Source: Alphaproteobacteria bacterium
Lineage (GTDB): Bacteria > Pseudomonadota > Alphaproteobacteria > Puniceispirillales > Marisalimonadaceae
Length of the DNA: 21,581 bases
Direction: 5' to 3'
NCBI GenBank assembly: GCA_016777645.1
Contig: JADHRC010000010.1
Coordinates: forward strand, 1-21,581
Under the pieces are notes generated by a model that was given only the letters and a program-made list of their open reading frames with translations, was not told the origin of the DNA and made no database searches. Made by a program: the position numbers and the translations under genes. Positions 7,574 through 14,644 of the stretch are shown piece by piece. Position 1 is the first letter of the stretch, and every line of letters begins with the position of its first letter.

Positions 7574-8377
7574 TTATTGAGCAGTTAGGCCACCATCCAC
7601 AACCAAGCTTGATCCAGTCATAAAACTTGAGTTATCAGATGACAAAAATAATATTGTATTAGCTACTTCTTGAGCTGTACCTAAACGACCTAGTGGAGTT
7701 TGTAAAACCCCTGTTGATTTTGATTCTTCATAAGACATATGTGGGTTTTGTATAATCCTTGCTTCTGCAACTTGTCTTCCCATATCTGTTTCTATAATAC
7801 CAGGGTGAACCTGGTTAATTCTAATAGGATACTTTCTTTTTCCAAAGTGTATTGCCATTGATTTAGTAAATGTTGTAATTCCTCCCTTAGTCATAGAATA
7901 CAAGGGGTCCAATTGTGATCCAACTAAACCCGCTACAGAACTTAAATTAATAATTGAACTCCCAAATTCAGATTTTTCTCCAGCTTTGATTAAAAATGGC
8001 GTAAGATGCTTAATTCCTAAAAAAACTCCAGTCAAATTAATAGATATTAATTTTTGGTATTCAGAAATTGATACATCTTGAATTTCTTTTCCTAACCATA
8101 TCCCTGCATTATTAACTAATATATCAATTATCTTGTTATGACCCTTAAGAAAACTAGTAAAATTAATCCAATCACTTTCTTGAGCAACATTTATTTCAAA
8201 AAAATTCACGTCAACGTCAAAAAAAGAAACTTCTTTAGCTGTTTTGAGTCCTTCGTTTTTATCTGTGTCTAAGATAAAAATATTTGCTCCAGCCTTAGCT
8301 AGAGTTAGGCAAACACTTTTTCCTATGCCTTTTGAACCTCCAGTAACAATAGCATACTTTCCATTTAAAATTTTCAA
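7574..8377 (-). CDS. Short-chain dehydrogenase/reductase, NAD(H)-type
   Basis: The 267-residue classical SDR shows TGGSKGIG (12-19), NNAG (89-92), catalytic Ser146/147, Tyr160 and Lys164 (YSMTKGG), and the C-terminal SLVVDGGLTAQ common in cyclopentanol-dehydrogenase-like and LinX-like alcohol dehydrogenases. Strand two ends FILDTD (34-39); Asp37 predicts NAD(H). It probably oxidises a secondary alcohol, with the substrate unknown. The start is TTG, chosen because AAGGGA lies eight bases upstream and no nearby ATG is in frame. It follows the TauD-like gene after 18 bp and precedes another SDR of opposite predicted cofactor preference, so the three genes probably form one operon. Confidence 0.9.
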   Translation of the reverse strand: MKILNGKYAIVTGGSKGIGKSVCLTLAKAGANIFILDTDKNEGLKTAKEVSFFDVDVNFFEINVAQESDWINFTSFLKGHNKIIDILVNNAGIWLGKEIQDVSISEYQKLISINLTGVFLGIKHLTPFLIKAGEKSEFGSSIINLSSVAGLVGSQLDPLYSMTKGGITTFTKSMAIHFGKRKYPIRINQVHPGIIETDMGRQVAEARIIQNPHMSYEESKSTGVLQTPLGRLGTAQEVANTILFLSSDNSSFMTGSSLVVDGGLTAQ

Positions 8378-8395
8378 ACTTAATTTCCCTTAAAG

Positions 8396-9217
8396 TTAAT
8401 TTTGTATCATTAGTCTGTATAAGTATCGTTTTTCTCTCATATCATAATCACCATTTGCTTTATGCATCAAAATCCTATTATCCCAAATTACAAAATCACC
8501 CTCTTTCCATTTATGTCGGTACTCATTTTTGGGGTTTGAAACATAATGCATTAATTTGTCGAGTAACTCTTTTGTATCTGCTTTAGAAAATCCAATAATT
8601 TTTTCTATTCTTATTGGATTAATGTAAAGCGATGTTTTTTTGTTTTCTGGATGAACTCTTACAAGCGAATGAACAACCTCTGGTTGGTTATTTATTTCTT
8701 TTGATAAAGACATCAACTTTCTTGTGCTAAGAGAACTTTGATACACATGGAGAGCTTTTAAATTATTAACCTTTTTTTTTAATTCTAAAGGTAATTCTTT
8801 ATAGACTAAATGCATATTTACAAATTGAGTATCTCCTCCAATTGATGGGAGTGATTTGGCATGAAGAATTGTCACTTTAGGTGGGTTTTTGTCATTACTA
8901 TGATCTGTATGATATCCTTCACCTGGAATATAAGGCTTACCATCATCAAATTTATCTTGATTAGAAATATAATGAACCATGTTATTTTCTTTAAGAGCAA
9001 ATTTTTTATTATGCTGATTAAATATTTTCCCAAATATTTTTGCGCTATCGCAAAATTCATCCGGGGTTAAGTTTTGATTTCTAATTACAATAATTGAAAA
9101 TTTTGAAAAAACTTGATTAAGTTTTTTTATCACAGCTTTATTAAGGTTTGACTTTAGATCAATATCTAAAATTTCCGCGCCTGTGTGCTCAGATAGTGGT
9201 CTTAAAGTGAGAAGCAT
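8396..9217 (-). CDS. TauD/TfdA-family Fe(II)/2-oxoglutarate dioxygenase
   Basis: The 273-residue protein has the family length and start (LRPLSEHTGAEILDIDL, 5-21). The facial triad is visible as H103 and D105 in YHTDHS plus H252 in the WDNRILMHKA segment (245-254), with R268 near the C-terminus placed to bind 2-oxoglutarate. GGDTQF (127-132) is also typical. Relatives hydroxylate taurine, alkyl sulfates, phenoxyacetates, quaternary amines or carbonyl compounds; the residues here do not single one out. The ATG has only a poor SD (TGG further upstream). It is the first gene of a minus-strand operon with two SDRs, which could oxidise the hydroxylated product, and is divergent from the bicupin operon across a dyad-rich gap. 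Confidence 0.9.
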   Translation of the reverse strand: MLLTLRPLSEHTGAEILDIDLKSNLNKAVIKKLNQVFSKFSIIVIRNQNLTPDEFCDSAKIFGKIFNQHNKKFALKENNMVHYISNQDKFDDGKPYIPGEGYHTDHSNDKNPPKVTILHAKSLPSIGGDTQFVNMHLVYKELPLELKKKVNNLKALHVYQSSLSTRKLMSLSKEINNQPEVVHSLVRVHPENKKTSLYINPIRIEKIIGFSKADTKELLDKLMHYVSNPKNEYRHKWKEGDFVIWDNRILMHKANGDYDMREKRYLYRLMIQN

Positions 9218-9253
9218 AATTAAAAAAAAACCATTTAAATATTTTATTATTAT

Positions 9254-9329
9254 AACCTTAAATAAGCAATTAAATTTACAATAATGATTTTTTTAATTAG
9301 CATCATTATTATTAATTAAATTTAAGGTT
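9254..9329. promoter_or_regulatory. Nested dyad between divergent operons; possible operator or SD-masking leader
   Basis: Two perfect inverted repeats are nested here. The outer pair is AACCTTAAAT (9254-9263) with ATTTAAGGTT (9320-9329). The inner pair is AATAATGAT (9280-9288) with ATCATTATT (9302-9310). In between, AATTAAATTTA occurs as a direct repeat (9268-9278 and 9314-9324), and TTAAATTTA (9270-9278) can pair with TAAATTTAA (9317-9325) as an alternative to the outer stem. The outer right arm contains AAGG (9324-9327), the SD of the bicupin gene that starts at 9335. It may be a protein operator shared by the two divergent operons, or a leader-RNA structure controlling translation. The region is AT-rich, so part of the symmetry may be chance. 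Confidence 0.45.
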
Positions 9330-9334
9330 TAATA

Positions 9335-10237
9335 ATGAATATTATAAGTAAAATTAATACGCCTCCCCAAGATAGAGCAATATTTAATAGCCCAGACAAT
9401 GTTTTTAATTGGTCTTGGCCAAAAGTGCCTAGACATAAATTTTTTGAAGAAAAAAATGAAGCTTATAATTTTGGTCTTAAAAGTTTATTAATACCACTTG
9501 ATATTTCTCATATTTTACAAACGCCTTATCCTGCAACTATTCCGTCTATATTAGCTAGATATATAAGGCTAAAAAAAGGTGACAACCTTGCCCATGACTT
9601 TATATCTTCAGGAGAAATTTATTATGTTTTAGAAGGTAATGGCGAAACTAAAAATAAGGACGTCATTATCAATTGGTCTAAGGGTGACGTCTTTTGTTTA
9701 CCAGGTGGAAATACATCTTGTCATTCATCATCATCAAAAGATTCAATTTTGTTTTGTGTAACAAATGAACCTATTTTATGTTTTGAAAAACTTATGCCAA
9801 AGAATGAAGAGAGTGACTCATTCAAACCTACTCATTGGACGAATGAAAAAATTGAATTTCATTTAAATGAGATTTATACAAGACCCAAAACTAACGAAAC
9901 TGCTGGAGTAGCTATTCAGTTTTCTACTCCTGAAACATTACCTAGCAGAAACACAATACCAATGATAAATACAGCTCTTAACACTCTCGAAGCTGGAGGT
10001 GATCAAAGACCGCACAGACATAATGGTGCCGCACTTACTTTGTCAATCCAATCCGAAGATGTTTATTCATACATTGAGGATGAAAAAATAGACTGGGTAG
10101 AAGGTGTTGTATTAATTACTCCCGGTACAGAACTTCATTCTCATCATAACAGAGGGAGTAAAAGAATGAAGAGTTTCGTTGTTCAAGATGAAGGACTTCA
10201 TTTTTACCTTAGAACCACTGGTTTTAGCTGGGGTTAA
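9335..10237 (+). CDS. Bicupin, gentisate 1,2-dioxygenase-like
   Basis: The 300-residue protein has two cupin halves. The N-terminal one runs about 75-125 (GEIYYVLEGNGE at 93-104, then KGDVFCLPGG at 116-125). The C-terminal one runs about 215-275, with H227 and H229 in RPHRHN and further His at 268, 270 and 271 in HSHHNRG, offering a metal-binding triad. The arrangement resembles gentisate and 1-hydroxy-2-naphthoate dioxygenases, iron enzymes that cleave aromatic rings next to a hydroxyl, but the metal site appears stronger in the C-terminal cupin and the true substrate is uncertain; a non-dioxygenase bicupin is possible. The ATG has AAGG seven bases upstream, inside a dyad arm. It heads a plus-strand operon, with the CPWC protein 20 bp downstream. 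Confidence 0.78.
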   Translation: MNIISKINTPPQDRAIFNSPDNVFNWSWPKVPRHKFFEEKNEAYNFGLKSLLIPLDISHILQTPYPATIPSILARYIRLKKGDNLAHDFISSGEIYYVLEGNGETKNKDVIINWSKGDVFCLPGGNTSCHSSSSKDSILFCVTNEPILCFEKLMPKNEESDSFKPTHWTNEKIEFHLNEIYTRPKTNETAGVAIQFSTPETLPSRNTIPMINTALNTLEAGGDQRPHRHNGAALTLSIQSEDVYSYIEDEKIDWVEGVVLITPGTELHSHHNRGSKRMKSFVVQDEGLHFYLRTTGFSWG

Positions 10238-10257
10238 TAATTTTTGAATGGATAGAA

Positions 10258-10872
10258 ATGAATAATTTAAAATTAGAAGTATTTTCAGATTATGTTTGCC
10301 CGTGGTGTTATTTGGGGGACGCAAGAGTTAAAAAAATCAAAAAAACTTATCAAATAGACATTCAATTTGTGCATTTTCCTCTACATCCTGAAACTCCACT
10401 TGAAGGAAGGAAATTGTTAGACCTTTTTAGGTCATCACAAAATGATATTGATCAAAAAAATCAAAACATGAGTGAATTGATGAAAAAAGAAGGACTTCCT
10501 TTTAATCATAGGACTTATACTTTTAATAGTAGATTAGCTCAGGAAATTGGCGCTTGGGCTGAAACAAAAGATAAAAATACTTCTATTCATGATCATTTTT
10601 TTGAGGCCTATTTTGTCAATGGTTATAATATAGGGTTAGAAAATGTTATTTTAGACGTTGTTGACAAGTCAGGCTTAGATAGGAATGAAGCTAAAAACAT
10701 AATTGAAAAACGAACGTTTTCTAACGTAATAGACCAGCATTGGACAAAATCAAGAAACTATGGCGTAACAGGTGTGCCAACATATGTTTATAACAACCAA
10801 AGTATTGTTGGTGCTCAACCAATTGAAAACCTTTTTAATTTTTTAGATTATTTTAATGTTCCTAAGATATAG
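10258..10872 (+). CDS. DsbA/FrnE-family thioredoxin-fold oxidoreductase
   Basis: The 204-residue protein starts with a beta strand followed by CPWC at 14-17 (FSDYVCPWCYLG), the active-site motif of FrnE-like DsbA proteins. Near the C-terminus it has GVTGVPTYV, which supplies the cis-proline loop before the last strand, and the helical insertion between matches the family. No signal peptide is present, so it is cytoplasmic, as for FrnE, unlike periplasmic DsbA. The family also includes 2-hydroxychromene-2-carboxylate isomerases of aromatic degradation, but those normally lack the CPWC pair, so thiol-disulfide chemistry is more likely. It lies between the bicupin and flavodoxin-like genes, with gaps of 20 and 33 bp. 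Confidence 0.85.
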   Translation: MNNLKLEVFSDYVCPWCYLGDARVKKIKKTYQIDIQFVHFPLHPETPLEGRKLLDLFRSSQNDIDQKNQNMSELMKKEGLPFNHRTYTFNSRLAQEIGAWAETKDKNTSIHDHFFEAYFVNGYNIGLENVILDVVDKSGLDRNEAKNIIEKRTFSNVIDQHWTKSRNYGVTGVPTYVYNNQSIVGAQPIENLFNFLDYFNVPKI

Positions 10873-10905
10873 TTTTATTCACTTAAAATTAAGATAATTA
10901 ATAAA

Positions 10906-11370
10906 ATGGTTTTTAAAAATATTTTATTTATACATCATTCTCCATCTACAAATACTAAAGAGCTATCAAAATTTGTTGAAGATAAAATAAATAGTTTAAC
11001 CTTAAAAGTTAATTTGAAAAGCCTGACTCCACTTGCAGCAAATATCAAATCTTTTGAATCTATAGATGGATTAATAATTGGTACAACTGAAAATTTTGGA
11101 TATATGTCCGGTTTAACAAAAGATTTTTTTGACAGAAATTACGAGCTTCTAAGAACAAATACACAAGGGCTTCCAGTTTTTTATTATATTAGAGCAGGTT
11201 TGGATGGAGAAGGTAGTCAAGTAGCTATTGATAAAATTTTAGTTGGCTTAGGATGGAGACAGGTTTTACCTCCTTTGATATTAAAAGGCCCATGGGAAAA
11301 AATATTTTTTAGTAGCTTGGAAGAGAAAGTATTAAATTTTACTAGTGGAATTGAATTAGGGATTTATTAG
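10906..11370 (+). CDS. Small flavodoxin-fold protein (FMN reductase-like)
   Basis: The 154-residue protein begins ILFIHHSPSTNT (6-17), a first beta strand followed by a phosphate-binding loop like that of flavodoxins, and later has GLIIGTTENFGYMSGLTKDFFDR (in pieces, 55-77), the loop that contacts the isoalloxazine ring in NADPH-dependent FMN reductases and flavodoxin-like proteins. It should bind FMN and pass electrons or reduce a small substrate. The partner is unknown, but its position behind the bicupin and CPWC genes suggests it serves them. The ATG has only weak upstream purines. Its TAG stop touches the stop of the convergent dehydrogenase at 11371, with no gap. Confidence 0.75.
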   Translation: MVFKNILFIHHSPSTNTKELSKFVEDKINSLTLKVNLKSLTPLAANIKSFESIDGLIIGTTENFGYMSGLTKDFFDRNYELLRTNTQGLPVFYYIRAGLDGEGSQVAIDKILVGLGWRQVLPPLILKGPWEKIFFSSLEEKVLNFTSGIELGIY

Positions 11371-12213
11371 TTATTCTGGATATTTAGGTATATTTTTTAG
11401 ACCTAAAAGTAAAGCTTTTTGAAAATTGACCATTGCGTTTGTGCTCTTACTACCTGAATTTTTTAGTCCGTCTATAAGGCTATTCACATCTTTTTCTAAT
11501 ATTGCAATTGTATTATCATTATTATAACTTTCTTTTGCCCAATCAATATTATTTAAATTTTCACTGAACCAATTTTGTCCTGATGAACAATTAAGGATAT
11601 TTAAAAGTTGGTTTGTGGTTATATTCAAATTTTTTGCTTCTGACAAAACGTGTCTAACAGCCAAAACAGAGCAAGAAGCAACAAAATTGTTTAAAACTTT
11701 AACTGACATTCCTGAACCAAAATCACCAATATGATGTATTTTTTGTCCTAAGATCTCTAATAATGGAAAAATGTTTTCAAATTGGTTTTTTGTGGATCCA
11801 ACCATAAAAGTTAGTGTTGCGTCTTTTGCTCTCATGGGAGCTCCTGACATTGGTGCCTCAATCATAGTAATATTAGGAGGTGATTTTTGAAAATAATCTC
11901 TTAAAAACCTAGGAGATAAAGTTGAACATATAATTAATATCTTTGGAGTTTTGGTCTCAAATAAACCTTCTTTACCTTCGCATAAATCAATGGTCTGCTT
12001 TATATCTCTAACTACACTAATAATTAAATCACACTTGGAAAAAAATTCTTTTTTTGATGAAATAAAATTATTTTGGATGGTTGGAAAAAATTCTTTAGTT
12101 TTTATATCGTAACCACACGCTTTAATTTTATTTTTCAAAAGAACTTCTAACATAGGTAAACCCATTGTACCACAACCTGCTATTCCTATATTCAATGATA
12201 AAACATTACTCAT
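11371..12213 (-). CDS. 3-hydroxyisobutyrate dehydrogenase-family (beta-hydroxyacid) dehydrogenase
   Basis: Starting from the ATG at 12213 the protein has 280 residues. I prefer this start to a TTG twelve bases upstream because GAGG sits six bases before the ATG and overlaps that TTG. The Rossmann motif GIAGCGTMG (10-18) opens the protein. The substrate-binding segment APMSGAP (120-126), the catalytic Lys172 in VKVLNNF (171-177) and the KD pair (241-242) are family hallmarks. Members oxidise 3-hydroxyisobutyrate, tartronate semialdehyde, glyoxylate/succinic semialdehyde or related compounds with NAD(P); which applies here is unclear. The gene stands alone on the minus strand, convergent with the flavodoxin-like gene and divergent from the MaoC-like gene. 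Confidence 0.88.
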   Translation of the reverse strand: MSNVLSLNIGIAGCGTMGLPMLEVLLKNKIKACGYDIKTKEFFPTIQNNFISSKKEFFSKCDLIISVVRDIKQTIDLCEGKEGLFETKTPKILIICSTLSPRFLRDYFQKSPPNITMIEAPMSGAPMRAKDATLTFMVGSTKNQFENIFPLLEILGQKIHHIGDFGSGMSVKVLNNFVASCSVLAVRHVLSEAKNLNITTNQLLNILNCSSGQNWFSENLNNIDWAKESYNNDNTIAILEKDVNSLIDGLKNSGSKSTNAMVNFQKALLLGLKNIPKYPE

Positions 12214-12243
12214 ACTTAACCTCAAAGATTTATATTAGTTAAC

Positions 12244-12272
12244 TTGTTTTAAATGATTATTTTCAATATATT
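12244..12272 (+). promoter_or_regulatory. Weak candidate promoter for the MaoC-like gene
   Basis: TTGTTT (12244-12249) and TATATT (12267-12272) are separated by 17 bp and lie about 30 bp before the GTG start at 12303. The -10 matches five of six consensus bases and the -35 only three. In DNA this AT-rich such a pair is expected often by chance. Confidence 0.25.
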
Positions 12273-12302
12273 AAATAAAAAATTTATATAAGAGTTATAA
12301 GA

Positions 12303-13160
12303 GTGAATAATATTGATATAGATATTGATGAACTTAAATCCTGGATCGGAAATGAGGAAGTTGCCTATGATGAAGTTTCTACTAATTTAGAAACTAGGTT
12401 TAGAGCAACCTTAGATCAAGATCCAGGCATGCCACAAAGAGGTGAGATAGCCTCTTCAGGACTTCATTGGGCTCTTGCACCTGCAGTAGTTAAGTTATCT
12501 TTATTAGGTAAAGATTCTCATCCAAAAAAAGGAGAATTTCTTCCACCTGTTCCTTTGCCTCGAAGAATGTGGGCTGGTTGTCAGACTAAATTTTTTAAAC
12601 CATTAAGGATTGGTGATCAAATTAAAAAGATATCATCCGTCTTTGACATTAATCTTAAGAATGGCAAATCTGGATTGCTATGTTTTGTAACCGCTAAGTA
12701 CGAGTTTTATGTAAATGAAGAATTAGTCATTGAAGAGTTTCATGATCTTGTTTATCGCAATTTTTCGAAAGAAGACAAAGATAAAAAAAATATTAATACA
12801 TTGCCCGTTTCTAATTCAGTTTATAAAGAAAAAATACATACTCATCCAACCATGTTATTCAGATATTCTGCCATAACATTCAATGGCCACAGAATTCATT
12901 ATGATTATCCATATTCAACCAAGGAAGAGGGATATCAAGATTTAGTGTTCCATGGTCCTTTACAAGCAACATTGATGTTGCAAGCTGCTGAAAGATATAA
13001 GAAGAAAAGAGTATCATATTTTTCTCACAGAGGTGTTGCTCCTGTCTTTGCTAATCAGGATTTGTTTATTGATGTTGAAAATAAATCTGATGGGAATGTT
13101 AATTGCTTTACGAGTACTGAGAACGCAGGTATGACTATGAAAGCTGAAGCTGTTTTCTAA
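12303..13160 (+). CDS. MaoC/HTD2-like hydratase (mesaconyl-CoA hydratase family)
   Basis: The 285-residue double-hotdog protein has a FAS1-like dehydratase N-terminal half and a C-terminal half with FRYSAITFNGHRIHYD (186-201), the active-site segment of mesaconyl-C4-CoA and itaconyl-CoA hydratases and mitochondrial HTD2. H199 corresponds to the catalytic His; the canonical Asp of MaoC is Asn194 in this family style. VFHGPLQATLM (215-225) is also typical. It should add water to, or remove it from, an acyl-CoA thioester; the chain is unknown. The GTG start is the only reasonable one, with AAGAG directly upstream. Glutathione reductase follows after 13 bp, so they may share a transcript even though no metabolic link is obvious. 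Confidence 0.85.
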   Translation: MNNIDIDIDELKSWIGNEEVAYDEVSTNLETRFRATLDQDPGMPQRGEIASSGLHWALAPAVVKLSLLGKDSHPKKGEFLPPVPLPRRMWAGCQTKFFKPLRIGDQIKKISSVFDINLKNGKSGLLCFVTAKYEFYVNEELVIEEFHDLVYRNFSKEDKDKKNINTLPVSNSVYKEKIHTHPTMLFRYSAITFNGHRIHYDYPYSTKEEGYQDLVFHGPLQATLMLQAAERYKKKRVSYFSHRGVAPVFANQDLFIDVENKSDGNVNCFTSTENAGMTMKAEAVF

Positions 13161-13173
13161 TAATGGAGAGTTG

Positions 13174-14532
13174 ATGTCAGAATATGATTATGATCTTATT
13201 GTGATTGGTGCTGGTTCGGGTGGAACACGAACAGCAAGAATATCTGCATCATATGGTGCTAAAACCTTAGTTGTTGAAGGTGACAGAGCAGGTGGCACTT
13301 GTGTTTTACGTGGGTGCATCCCCAAAAAATTACTTGTTTATGCATCACAATTTTCTGAACATGTCTCTGATGCAGAAGGTTTCTGCTGGCAAATTGAAAA
13401 TTTTAAAAGTAACTGGGCTGAACTCATAAAAAAGAAAAATAAAGAGCTTGATAGGTTACATCAAATTTATGTGAATCTCATTAAAAATTCAGGATGCGAT
13501 TTAATTTCAGGTTGGGGTGAGGTCATAGGGCCTAACAGAGTTTCAATTAGAAAAAATGATGGAGAAATTATAGAATTTTCTTCAAAGAAAATTATGATTG
13601 CGGTTGGTGGTAAAGCTTCTTTTCCTGATTTTGAAGGAAATAATTATATGATAAATTCAGATGAAGCTTTAGATTTAAATAATCTTCCTAATTCAATCGC
13701 AATATATGGATCTGGATATATCGCTGTAGAATTTGCAGGAATTTTCAATGGTTTTGGTATTGATACTCATCTTATTTTTAGAGCCGATAAGGCCTTAAGA
13801 GGTTTTGATGAAGATGTAAGGCAGCATCTAATGAGATCAATGAAAGATAAAGGTATTTCTATACACAATGAAGTTACTATTTCCAAAATAATAAAAGAAA
13901 ATGAAAATATTAAAATTAAGTTGTCAGATAATTCAACTCTATCAGTTGAGACAGTAATGGGAGCGACAGGAAGAGTGCCCAACATTACTGGGTTGGGTTT
14001 ACAAGAGCTTGGGGTTGAATTGGGTGAACGTGGCGAAATTCTTGTTAATAAATTCAATCAAACTAATTTGAAATCAATATACGCTATTGGGGATGTTACA
14101 AATAAGATAACGTTGACCCCAGTAGCAATTGCAGAGGGGCATGCTTTTGCAGACAGAGAATTTGGAGGGATAGATAGGTTTATTTCCTATGATTATGTCC
14201 CAAGTGCAGTTTTTAGCCAACCGTCAATAGCAGTTGTTGGTTTAAATTACGAAGAGGCAAAAAAAAATAAATTGAATGTTAGAGAATATAAAAGTGAATT
14301 CAGGGCTCTCAAAAACACTGTTACTGATAATCCTGAGAGAACTCTTATGAAATTAGTGGTGGAGCAAGACACTCAAAAAGTTCTAGGAGCACATATGATT
14401 GGCCCAGATGCTGCAGAAATAATTCAGGGAATAGCGATTGCTATAAAAGCAGGTGCATTAAAATCTGACTTTGATAGTACTATAGGCATTCATCCTTCTG
14501 CAGCCGAAGAGTTTGTCACTATGAGATCCTGA
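13174..14532 (+). CDS. gor: Glutathione-disulfide reductase
   Basis: The 452-residue flavoprotein has the FAD motif GAGSGG (12-17), the redox disulfide C43-VLRG-C48 in GGTCVLRGCIPKK, and the second Rossmann motif GSGYIAVEFAG. After it comes FRADKALRGFDEDV, where two Arg stand where glutathione reductase binds the NADPH 2'-phosphate. YAIGDV and the dimer-interface HPSAAEEFVTMR close the family pattern; the latter contributes the catalytic His-Glu pair of the neighbouring subunit. These residues separate it from lipoamide dehydrogenase and mercuric reductase. The ATG at 13174 is preferred over the TTG just before it, since GGAGAG (13165-13170) is spaced for the ATG. It should supply GSH used by the YghU-type enzyme upstream. 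Confidence 0.93.
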   Translation: MSEYDYDLIVIGAGSGGTRTARISASYGAKTLVVEGDRAGGTCVLRGCIPKKLLVYASQFSEHVSDAEGFCWQIENFKSNWAELIKKKNKELDRLHQIYVNLIKNSGCDLISGWGEVIGPNRVSIRKNDGEIIEFSSKKIMIAVGGKASFPDFEGNNYMINSDEALDLNNLPNSIAIYGSGYIAVEFAGIFNGFGIDTHLIFRADKALRGFDEDVRQHLMRSMKDKGISIHNEVTISKIIKENENIKIKLSDNSTLSVETVMGATGRVPNITGLGLQELGVELGERGEILVNKFNQTNLKSIYAIGDVTNKITLTPVAIAEGHAFADREFGGIDRFISYDYVPSAVFSQPSIAVVGLNYEEAKKNKLNVREYKSEFRALKNTVTDNPERTLMKLVVEQDTQKVLGAHMIGPDAAEIIQGIAIAIKAGALKSDFDSTIGIHPSAAEEFVTMRS

Positions 14533-14644
14533 AATAGTATGTAAAACTGAGTATTTGAAGATTTGTTGAATTTCTGATATTCGAAGTCAATAAATATTCA
14601 TAAAGAAGCGTAAATATGTTCTTTATACTGTAAAGGAAAAAAAT

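Noticed and set aside
9335..10237. Firm assignment as gentisate 1,2-dioxygenase
   Set aside because: The N-terminal cupin does not show a clear metal triad, and no fumarylpyruvate hydrolase or maleylpyruvate isomerase is adjacent, so only gentisate-dioxygenase-like is justified.
11383..11407. TTTAGGT / ACCTAAA inverted repeat near the convergent stops at 11370/11371
   Set aside because: The 7-bp stem is AT-rich with an 11-base loop, lies inside the dehydrogenase coding sequence and is not followed directly by a T run on either strand, so it is not a convincing terminator.
14533..14644. Promoter boxes before DAHP synthase, such as TTGAAG-17-TATTCG or TATACT at 14624
   Set aside because: The matches are weak, and TATACT is too close to the SD to leave a leader. 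No pair stands out from AT-rich background.
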